64,000 nucleotides of DNA from Eutypella sp. D-1 (lineage: Eukaryota; Ascomycota; Sordariomycetes; Xylariales; Diatrypaceae), in contig JAJTTP010000018.1 in assembly GCA_023313575.1 (NCBI GenBank), positions 248,001 through 312,000 on the forward strand. The letters run 5' to 3'. A model generated the notes under the pieces. It saw only the letters and a program-made list of their open reading frames with translations, made no database searches and was not told where the DNA came from. Positions 44,190 through 53,291 of this stretch are shown here, in pieces. Within the stretch, counting starts at the first letter, position 1, and each line of letters starts with the position of its first letter. The translations under genes and the position numbers were made by a program.

Positions 44190-45747
44190 ATGGCCCGTCT
44201 TCTTCTCAGGAAACAACTTCACCCCTTCACCGCGACAGGCTTGTCTTCTACATCGAGTCTTATCTATGCACCGAGAGTTATCGCCCACAGGCGAAGCTAC
44301 CATCGGCTCACAACCGTGAGCAAAGGCGACCAGACCAATGCCACCAAGCAAACCTACCAGCGAGCACCGCTCACTACGGTGAGCCGGAGTGACCAGAGCA
44401 ATGTCTTCGAAGCCCCGAGGCAGCTACCACCACTCGCGGTGCTGCCGACGGGCAATCTGCTCAGATCACTCATGATTGCTTTTGTCTCGTCAAAGCCTTA
44501 CCTCCTTAATCCATCTCTATTTATTCTATCCTATTTCACAAAGCCTAACAGACCGTGGTTATTTGATGTCGACCGAAACCCTGTCCTTCACTGGTTCTTA
44601 AAGAAGGCGTTCTATGCGCAGTTCTGCGGCGGTGAGAACCGGCGGGAAGTGCAAGCCCTCGGAGACCATATGAGGGCGATGGGTATCTCGGGAACTATCG
44701 TCACATATGCTAAGGAGACTGTATTTGACATGGCTGCGGGGACGGAGCTCGGAATGGGAACGGCGGCTGGGGACGGGAGCAAATCAACAAAATGTGCCAG
44801 CGTAGAGGCTTGGAGGGTTGGAACCCTTGAGACCGCCGAAATGCTCAAGGAAGGGGACCAGCTAGCTCTGAAGTAAGTATTCCGAATTATCCCGGAGCCT
44901 AACCCGACCTTCAATTACGACCATAAGACTAACTAACCTCTTCACTTCCAGATTAACGGGTGCCGGTCCTCTGGTAACAAAAGCCTTCGCTGCCGGTGAA
45001 CTACCATCGCAGCAAATGATGGATGCCTTGGACGAGGTCTGCCAAGTGTGCCAGAAGCGTAACGCTCGCATCTTGGTGGATGCCGAGTCGCAGCACTATC
45101 AAAAGGGTATTGAGTGGACCACCATCGCGCTCATGCGCAAGTACAACCGCGATGGCCACGCCCTAATTTTCAACACTTACCAGGCGTACCTGAAGAGCAC
45201 GCCGCAGCGGCTCGGGCGGGACCTGGCCCTGGCGGCTAAGGAGGGGTGGACGGCGGGAGTGAAAGTAGTGCGGGGAGCGTACATCGCGACGGACAAGCGG
45301 TCTCTGATCCACGACACCAAGGAGGAGACCGATGCCGCGTACAATTATATCGCGCAGAGCATGCTGCGGCGCGACGAGGGTCTGGTGGCGGAGCGCGGGC
45401 GCTTCCCGTCGGCGAACCTACTTCTCGCTACACACAACAAACACAGCGCTCTGGAAGCGCTGAAGCTCTACCGGGAGCGGACCCGGGCCGGCCTGCCCAC
45501 GGTGCCGGTGCAGTTCGCGCAGCTACAGGGGATGGCGGACAACGTCACCTTGAGCCTGCTACAGTCGAAGGAAGGCGGCGAGGAACCGCCCAAGGTGCTC
45601 AAGTGCACCACCTGGGGTACTATGGGGGAGTGTCTGGCGTATCTATTACGGAGGGCGATGGAGAACCGCGATGCGGTAGCACGGACGAGGGACGAGTACC
45701 TCGCGCTGCGAAAAGAGCTGCGGCGGAGGTTGCTCCTCGGCAGATAG
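44190..45747 (+). CDS. Proline dehydrogenase (PRODH; PUT1/prnD-type), mitochondrial
   Basis: Two exons, 44190-44872 and 44952-45747, 492 aa. I chose the ATG at 44190 (MARLLLRKQLHPF) because it begins an arginine-rich, acid-poor mitochondrial presequence (residues 1-50). The catalytic beta/alpha barrel includes FYAQFCGGENRREVQ, LTGAGPLVTKAFA, ARILVDAESQHYQ, NRDGHALIFNTYQAYLKST, AGVKVVRGAYIATDKR and LLLATHNKHSALEAL, ending with FAQLQGMADNVT and YLLRRAMENRDA. It oxidises L-proline to pyrroline-5-carboxylate with FAD and passes electrons to ubiquinone in the mitochondrial inner membrane. P5C dehydrogenase lies 2 kb downstream, so the two-step conversion to glutamate is encoded together, as in prn clusters. 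Confidence 0.95.
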
Positions 45748-46271
45748 TTATGAAATAAAAATTGCGAATCAAATTGATTACTACTTTGACTCTATCCTAA
45801 TCTAAACAACCTCGTGCTATCAATTGTTATTGTTTGAAGTGCACGTAATCTTGAGTTCCCATGTGGCTTAGGTACTTGCTTAATACCGGTCGGTGAGTAT
45901 TCCATCCAAGTCGGTGAAGAGTGTTAATACTTCAACTAAGATAAAACCGATCATATAATGCATGGATACTAACAAGTCAGCCAATCGGGCTTTATTCGAG
46001 GTTTTGCACTTGCGCCCCCCCTCTCCCTCGCGTTTCCCCCCTCGCGTTCTCCCCGTTCAGAGGGCGCTGCAGCAGACTTTCGGATGTTCATTCACCACGG
46101 CTGTCGTCATCGAATGAAGCCTTGCGTACCTTGGTAGGTATTTGGTAGCTTAAACTTTTGTTGAAATTTAAACTTTCTTATCTAAAAGCGTAACCTAAAT
46201 CCTAATTCTATTAAGCCGCCCACCTATTTGAAGTATAACTGTAATCACGAGGAATCCCCTATGGCCTTTGC
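45748..46271. other. Convergent spacer
   Basis: 0.5 kb between the 3' ends of the proline dehydrogenase gene and the membrane-protein gene. AT-rich with a C-rich patch near 46014-46045. No gene. Confidence 0.5.
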
Positions 46272-47295
46272 TTATACAGAAGTGTGAAAGTGTTTCCTGA
46301 GATCCCTATTCGTCATAACACCGAACCCAAAAGCCGGAAGGACGCGCAGGCAGCGCATTGTCGTTGCAGATCCGAAATGGCCTCTTGTGTTCGCTATTCG
46401 GTTGGCCAAACCTAAACCCTTCTGCGGCCTGTTGAACAAATCCAATCCGAGGAGGTGCACGGGCGTCACCACGAGTTGTGTGGAAGCTGGTACCAGGAGC
46501 TGTACTGCAATTGCCGTGGTATGAGCGCTACCGACGGCGCCCTCGGGTATGGCGCGGGATACCACTGGCGGTAGAACTATAGCGTGGGTTCATGGTTAGC
46601 AATGCGGCTAGGAGGAATTGACGAGCATTGATAAACCCCATAGTTGTATGGTATGAAGGCGAATATGAAGTGACTACCTACCAAATGATCCGAATAGTGT
46701 AAGCGAGTCTCGGAATAGGAAGACCGCGGCTGTCGCCCGTGATGCAACGCCAGCACGGACTTGAGGGGCCTTAACCGCTGCTTCGGTGGCTTTCAGAGGA
46801 ATGGCTGAGGCAGACACTGTTTTGGTAGCCTCAGGCCCGCCGTAGCATTTAGCAAATCGGAGGTCCTTCGATATGCCCAGCGGAACATTGACTGCTACTG
46901 TAGCCAGGAATGTGGCAGTACTGGCCGCGGATGGGCGCCAGTCACTGACGATGGTGTCAGCTGTATTGGCTGCAGTGAACGTTGCGGCATAAAGATTCCA
47001 GAGGATGGCAAAAGGCCGAGAAAACACAAAGGCTCTAGGACGTTTGATTGCTGTCTTGGTGTGCGTCCATAGTGTGCGCATAAAGGGTTGTTGACTCGCT
47101 ACCTTTTCAACGACGGCCCTGTATAAAGTTATTATGAGATCCCAACTTCGGAAGAAAAGCCCAACACAACACCTACCGATCGATGATAGCCACCGCTGGA
47201 GTTACTAAGGTGGCCGAGATGGCAGCCGCCGCCACGTCGCCGATAAGGCGTTGATGAAGCCGAGCATGATGGCCATGAGGCTGTGGCTGAGTCAT
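46272..47295 (-). CDS. Unrecognised multi-pass membrane protein, probably mitochondrial
   Basis: Three exons on the minus strand, 47295-47177, 47118-46682 and 46576-46272, 286 aa. All three junctions use GTAGGT donors or CAG/TAG acceptors and keep frame, which supports a real gene. The protein begins with a His/Gln-rich stretch and then has several hydrophobic, Ala/Thr/Val-rich segments: DVAAAAISATLVTPAVAII, FAILWNLYAATFTAANTA, TATFLATVAVNVPLGISKD and TTAIAVQLLVPASTQLVVTP. It ends with VHLLGLDLFNRP and LRVLPAFGFGVMTNRDLR. The tone is that of a mitochondrial inner-membrane protein, but I do not recognise the family. It lies between proline dehydrogenase and P5C dehydrogenase and is divergent from the latter, so a role in proline or P5C transport is possible but unproven. 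Confidence 0.75.
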
Positions 47296-47885
47296 TTCCC
47301 TTCTATCTCATACTCATTTATCTGGTATATCCGTAAGCAATGTCCCCTCTCTTCTAACGACATTAACCTTATTCACACGCATATTCTTTATACAATCTGC
47401 ATGGCAGAATAACCCGCTGGAGATATCCGCTCTGTATTACACATTCCCACATCTTGCCCTCACGAGGACAATCTGAATCAACGCTTACGACAATTAGGTC
47501 ACTGAATACTGGCCAAACCAATTGATTAGCTGCTCCGAGACCGGTGATGTGGTCATTGTGCCGCTGGAAAGCTGGTCGGCGTGTGACGTTGATAGCCCCA
47601 CGACCCACGGGTTCCAAGCCGAAGGGAATTATCACCCCGGCAAGCGTCCCGATGGTGGGTTTTCCCCTGTTTTCCCCCGCATTGCAAACCCCGGTAAACG
47701 CCGGTACGGAGGCCAGAGATGTCTTCAAAAGGCACCTTGAAGGCGTCGTAAGGTCAGTAGAAATGATACTTCACAGACGTGGACAATTCTTCTTGGTTAA
47801 TTGTTGGTCGGGTTACTTGTTGATTGATTTATTGCCCGGTTCCTAATTCGTCTCCTTCCCCGAAGTCACCTTTGCAGCCCTCAGT
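47296..47885. other. Bidirectional promoter of the membrane protein and P5C dehydrogenase
   Basis: 0.59 kb divergent spacer. It contains the exact CCGG-N6-CCGG element at 47691-47704 and isolated CCGG words near 47536 and 47633. Antiparallel open frames around 47520-47846 are not supported. Confidence 0.6.
47691..47704. promoter_or_regulatory. CCGG-N6-CCGG element, possible PrnA-type site
   Basis: CCGG at 47691-47694 and 47701-47704 with the same six-base spacing as at 38386. It lies 182 bp before the P5C dehydrogenase ATG and about 400 bp before the divergent membrane-protein gene, a plausible activator position for both. Confidence 0.45.
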
Positions 47886-49730
47886 ATGAGACCTCCTACC
47901 AGAGTCCCAACAGCAGCATTTAGACTTGCCGGAGGACCCCGCATAAGCCGACGAGGAGCGGCCACTTTACCGTTCCGGCTTCCCCCTGAGAGGAACGAAA
48001 TCAACGTAAGGCACCGGAATTATAGTGCACAAATGGAAACTCATTCTGACTCTACCAATCGTAGTACGAATACAGAAAGGGCTCGGCAGAGCGTAAGGGC
48101 GTAGAAGATGCGCTAAAGCGCCTCCGGTCCCAGCTCCCCGTGCAGAGCAACATTGTAATCAACGGTCAGATCAAAAAGGCGTCCGCGTCACTAGACCAGG
48201 TTTTGCCTTCAGAGCACAAGACCGTTCTCACCAACTATCCGGTAGCTTCCAAGCAGGATGTCAACGAAGCTATCGAGACAGCCCTTGAGGCTAAGAAGAA
48301 ATGGGAAAACACACCGTTCGTAGACCGGGCGGCTATTTTCCTCCGGGCAGCGGAGCTCGTCACCGGCAAGTATCGAAATGAACTTATTGCCGCGACTATG
48401 CTTGGCCAGGGAAAGAATGTCTGGCAGGCCGAGATCGACGCCGCGGCCGAGCTGGCGGACTTTTTCCGGTTGCACACCAACTACGCTGCTGAACTACTAG
48501 GAAGACAGCCAACTCGAGGCACTGATGGTATCTGGACGTAAGTTATAGTTAAACCCCAAAACTGCCGCACTAGGCTTTTGAGCAAAGCTGATTGGTAATC
48601 ACAGGCGAGTTGAGTACCGACCTCTGGAAGGTTTCGTGTATGCTGTTTCGCCATTTAACTTCACTGCTCTGGGCGGTAGCCTTATCTCCAGCCCGGCGAT
48701 AATGGGCAATGTCGTTCTGTGGAAGCCTTCTCCGCACGGCATTTACGCCAGCTCTCTCGTATACAAGATCCTGCAAGAGGCTGGTCTCCCCAAGGGCGTC
48801 ATCCAGTTTGTGCCCGGCGACGCTGAAGAAATCACACAAACGGTGCTTGCGCATCGTGAGTTTGCTGGTATCAACTTTGTTGGCTCTTCGGACGTCTTCC
48901 GGTCTATCTACGGTAAGATCGGCCAGGGCATCGCGAACAAGACCTACCGCGAGTTCCCCAGAATCGTTGGTGAAACGAGCGGAAAGAACTTCCACCTTCT
49001 CCACTCGTCAGCCGACATCACCAACGCCGTCAACCACACAATCCGCGGGGCATATGAGTACCAGGGCCAGAAGTGCTCTGCTACGTCTCGTGCATACATC
49101 CCCGCCTCGCGGGCCGAGGAGTTCATCTCGGGTCTGCAGGCTGGTATCAAGAAGATCACCATCGGCAGCCCGGACAAGGACTTTGAGGCCTTCATGGGCC
49201 CCGTCATCCACCGCGCGTCGTTCGACAAGATCAAGGGAATCATTGACCGGAGCAATGCCGACAAGTCCGTGAAGCTACTCGCCGGTGGTACCTACGACGA
49301 CTCGGTCGGTCTCTTCGTCAAGCCCACCCTCTACCAGGTCGACTCACCGGACCACGTGCTGCTAAACCAGGAGATCTTCGGTCCCGTGCTGGCTGTCTAC
49401 GTATACCCCGATGCTGAGTGGGATAACGTCCTGAAGAGTATAGACCAGGCTGGTGGCGGACTCGCACTGACGGGTGCGGTCTTCGCTACTGACCGGGAGG
49501 CGATCCGGCATGCCGAAGACACGCTCCGTTACTCGGCGGGCAACTTCTACACCAACTGCAAGACTACGGCGGCCCTGATCGGCCAGCAGACTTTCGGCGG
49601 CGCCCGCGCCAGCGGCACCAACGACAAGGCCGGCAGCCCGGATGTCCTGCGGCGCTTCACCAGCCCGCGGACGCTCAAGGAGGAGTTCGCTCCCCTGGAC
49701 CGGTTCACCTACCCGAGCAACGAGTCATAA
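47886..49730 (+). CDS. Delta-1-pyrroline-5-carboxylate dehydrogenase (PUT2/prnC-type), mitochondrial
   Basis: Three exons, 47886-48005, 48065-48537 and 48605-49730, 572 aa. The first exon encodes an arginine-rich presequence (MRPPTRVPTAAFRLAGG). The 59-nt first intron is needed to join ERNEIN to YEYRKGSAERKGVEDALKRL; without it the frame stops. ALDH landmarks follow: FVYAVSPFNFTALGG, VLWKPSPHGIYAS, NFVGSSDVF, the catalytic Glu in GETSGKNFH and the catalytic Cys near residue 355 in YQGQKCSATSR. NQEIFGPVLAVYVYPD and NFYTNCKTTAALIGQQTFGG match ALDH4A-type P5C dehydrogenases. It oxidises glutamate semialdehyde (in equilibrium with P5C) to glutamate with NAD+ in the matrix, directly after proline dehydrogenase. 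Confidence 0.96.
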
Positions 49731-50049
49731 TGGATGGTGGATTGATTGGGTGACTTGTACAAAAAGTATCATCTCCACGGAAAGCTTGTATTTATTAGGT
49801 TTACTTAGGCATTCGATGGGAAACCCGGGAAAGGGGACATGAGATTCTAGAGATTGTACCTGCACCGCTTGGCTACAGTGCAAAATAAGTCAAACTGTAG
49901 AATAAATGACAACATGTAAAATTATCATGCTAAACTGTGTCCATGCCAACATCATGAATCAAGCTTTTCCTAGTACTATCCCATCTGCTGTCCAAATAGG
50001 TTTGTGAGTATAGATTGAGACGTTAGCGCTAGTACCTCGTGCCCACCCG

Positions 50050-50066
50050 CCCCCCCCCCCCCCCCC
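50050..50066 (+). repeat. Poly-C tract, 17 bases
   Basis: Uninterrupted run of 17 C, in the spacer downstream of P5C dehydrogenase. Confidence 0.9.
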
Positions 50067-50630
50067 TTATGCTTATGGTGCTATATCCATCGTCTGGCTA
50101 TATTGGAAAACAGGATGAAAATGATAGAGGGTGAATATTGGACATTAGGCACCGCTCTCACCACTATTACCGCTGTCGCTTCCTACGACAGCCACCATCA
50201 CAACCATTACCACCGCCGCCACTAATGTTTATGTTAATTTAGGTCTGCGATTCACTAATGTGATTCTCTCATGTGTGCCTAGATGTTAAAAACATGGGGA
50301 ACGTAGCTGTCAACCAGCTACAGAATAGTCAAATCGGATCGAATCCATTCGCCTGTCCGAACTGTACCGATTGGCTGGCATACGTCTATACTCCGCAGCC
50401 CTCCCCCCCCCCCCTTTCCCCTTCTTTTACAATTAATTTTGGCAACACAGGTATGCCCTGCAAGTTCTTACGTTTTAATTATGTTTTTGATTTTCCGAAT
50501 ACACATGGCGGTTTCGAGTTTGGGGTTTCCGCGTTTCTCACACAGGCTCCCCGGATCCATCGGGCCAATTTCCGTCTAGCAATAACTATCCCCACTAGCT
50601 ATTACGTAGAAAGTAGTTTACGCACGCACA

Positions 50631-50666
50631 GTAGGTAGGCAGGTAGGTCGGTAGGTAGGTAGGTAT
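50631..50666 (+). repeat. GTAG tandem repeat
   Basis: About nine units of GTAG/GTAGGCAG-type sequence, related in sequence to one arm of the CCTAGG palindromes. Confidence 0.85.
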
Positions 50667-51216
50667 GCAGCTTAGAATATCGTATTCATCACCATGCCCA
50701 TCACGAGGAACCCCAGACCGACGCACGCTGCAGCATCCCCGCAGCGTCCCGGACAACCAGAGTACGTAATAGCCACGCCGCTGACCCTGAGAGCCAAGCC
50801 ACCGAGGGCCAAGACGCCAAACGGAGTGGAAAACCGGAGACCCCATGGGGAGGGAAGGAAGGGAGGGAAGGTCGAGGCGATGGCAAAGCTAGCGGTTGTC
50901 ATGGGTGCTGTTACCCGGATGGGAGTGCGGAGGAGAGTAGACCTAACTTTAGAAATAATCTGTGCCGTGCGGTGGGTTGCGTTGCGTTTGCGTCGTCAAG
51001 GGATCGACTCGTTAGCGTGCAGCGCTACGGGAGCCCATCCGATCTCCACTCTCCCCTTTCCCCTCCACACCACACCGGAAAGGCGTCCGAGAAACGAGCA
51101 GCACACGCGCGATGAGTAAAAACCCAGCGAGATTACCAATGAGGAGCGCCCAATTAGGAGGCAAACCCCAATCTTCTGACGGGAAACTATCAGAACTGTC
51201 ATTGTCACAAGGAGGA

Positions 51217-51237
51217 CCCCCCCCCCCCCCCCCCCCC
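51217..51237 (+). repeat. Poly-C tract, 21 bases
   Basis: Uninterrupted run of 21 C, 500 bp before the FAD oxidase start. On the other strand it is a G run able to form stacked structures. Confidence 0.9.
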
Positions 51238-51736
51238 GACTCTTCGTTATCGCTTACCCCACACAATCTCCAATGCGGTGCATGGACGAGTGATCCCTTG
51301 CGTCGTGGCCCAGCCCAGCCCAACCTCCGCAAACCCGACTTTTTTGCGCGGTTGGAGGCAGGGAAAGCCTGTTGCCGACTCAGGCGGCGCATCCTGCGCG
51401 CCGGTGTGTGGTATCTGACCTCATAGGCGCGCTATCTATCACTCCCCTAGCCCATTCCGATTTCGCAGCCGCGTGCAGAGACTTCGGCGAGGATGTTCTG
51501 ATGATGGTTCGATACGATGAGTGGATGAGTTGAAGCGGTGATGGGCCAGGTTACAGGAACGGTGAGCTAAACGGTTGGAATAAGAATTAGCCGGATTTCT
51601 TGTCTATCCTGCCTTGTCTGTTTTGTCCATTGATTATTCTCAGCTAAGAGAAACTCACGCGTTTCGTTGGTTACTTGCCGCAGCCTCGACAACGAAAGCA
51701 ACCACCACCGCCACCACCACCGCCAATTAAACCATC

Positions 51737-53150
51737 ATGGCCATCTCGAAATCCGATCCTATCCTCATCGTCGGGGCCGGCGCCTTCGGCCTGTCGACAG
51801 CCCTTCACCTGAACCAGTCCGGCTATACCAACGTCACGGTCCTGGAAAAGGACAAGCAGATCCCCAGCGCCTGGTCGGCGGCCAATGATGTGAATAAGAT
51901 ATTGAGGGCCGAGTATGAGGACCCGTTCTATACGGATTTGACGGTGGTAAGTGTGTGGCTTATGAATTCGGATCCCCCAATTTGTGGATGGAATGTCCAG
52001 CTCGGTAATGAAGACAAGCCGATCGCTAACCAGGGGATGCGCTACATAGAAAGCCATGGAGGCCTGGAAGAGAGGCCCCTTCGCACCACACTTCCACCAG
52101 GTGGGGTTCCTGCACTGCGCGTCCGAGGCGTGTCCCGAGAAGGCCGTGGGCACGCTGAACAGATTCCGGGCGTCGGCCGAAGCCCACCCGCGACTCAGGA
52201 AACACGTCGAGCCCATCAACAGCCGGCAGGACATCGTCGACCAGTTCTGGCAGTACCAGGACGGGCCCCTGACCGGCTGGCGCGGCTACCTCAACCGGTA
52301 CGACGGGTACGCGCACTCCTCCAACTCCCTCATCGCCGTGTACAAAGTGTGCGCCGCGAACGGGGTGCGATTCCTGCTGGGCCAGGAGGCCGCTGAGATC
52401 GTCTATGAGAAGGGTCCCGGCGGCAGCTCAAGGGCCACAGGCGTCCGGACGAAATCGGGCGCGCTCCACACGGCGAAGCTCGTCATCGTGGCGCTGGGCG
52501 CGGCAACGAGCGAGCTGGTGCCGCAGACCGGGACGCAGGTGGTGGCGAAGTCGTGGTCGGTCGCCCACGTCAAGCTTACCGACGAGGAGGCGTCAATTCT
52601 GAAGGGCATCCCCGTCACCTACGCGCGGGATCTGGGCTTCATGTTCGAGCCCGAGCCGGGGACCAACCTGCTCAAGCTCTGCCCGATGGGCGGCGGCTTC
52701 ATCAACACCGACCCCAAGTCGGGCGTTTCGCGCCCGCCTCCTCTGGCCGATAGCCAGTTCCTGCCGACCGAAGACGAGCAGCGGATGCGCAAGCTCCTGG
52801 CGCACACGCTGCCCTGGCTCGCGGACCGGCCGCTCATCAACAGGACGCTGTGTTGGTTCGCCGACACGGTCGACTCGGACTTCATCATCGACTACGTTCC
52901 CGACACGTCCAGCTCCGTCGTCCTGCTCTCCGGTGACTCCGGGCACGGCTTCAAGATGTTCCCAATCGTGGGCGATTGGGTGAAGGCGCTGCTGGAAGCG
53001 AAGGACGGCAAGCAGCCGGTGTCGCGATGGCGTTGGAAGGACCAGGATTCCAAGAAAGGTAGCGCAAACTGGGGCTCGGATGTCAGCTGGCGGGTTGGAA
53101 ATACGGTGGAATTCGAGACAATCCGGCCCCAGCCCAAGTCCCGTCTGTAG
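51737..53150 (+). CDS. FAD-dependent amine oxidase of the sarcosine/fructosyl-amino-acid oxidase family
   Basis: Two exons, 51737-51946 and 52050-53150, 436 aa. The N-terminus holds the dinucleotide-binding fold ILIVGAGAFGLSTALHLNQS (about 9-28), then SAWSAANDVNKILRAEYEDP, typical of monomeric sarcosine oxidase, pipecolate oxidase and fructosyl-amine oxidase relatives. Cys338 in NRTLCWFADTVDSDFIIDY is at the place of the covalent flavin bond, and SGDSGHGFKMFPIVGDW closes the flavin site. These enzymes oxidise secondary amines, including cyclic imino acids, with O2. No peroxisomal SKL-type end: the C-terminus is KSRL, which might act as a weak PTS1. Placed at the end of the proline cluster, it may oxidise a D-imino acid, for example cis-4-hydroxy-D-proline or D-proline; a fructosyl-amino-acid substrate is the alternative. 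Confidence 0.88.
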
Positions 53151-53291
53151 AAGTGCCTCATTTTTGCTAGAAGCAATTGAAGAGGCGCACGTAATCGCTT
53201 CGCTCTAAATTCACACGTAGTATTAATCATATCCCGTTTTCACGTTTTTTTTTTGTTTTTTTTCGTGCGTTCAAATCTCCATTCCTTAATT

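Larger units (their letters stand above)
49731..51736. other. Intergenic region with poly-C tracts and GTAG repeats
   Basis: 2 kb without a supported gene. It holds two long poly-C runs (listed), a shorter C run near 50403-50414 and a GTAG tandem block at 50631-50666. Frames of up to 141 codons around 50694-51119 exist on both strands and show no motif. Confidence 0.5.

Noticed and set aside
48006..48064. Apparent frameshift in the N-terminus of P5C dehydrogenase
   Set aside because: A 59-nt intron with GTAAGG donor and TAG acceptor restores the conserved N-terminal sequence, so the gene is intact.
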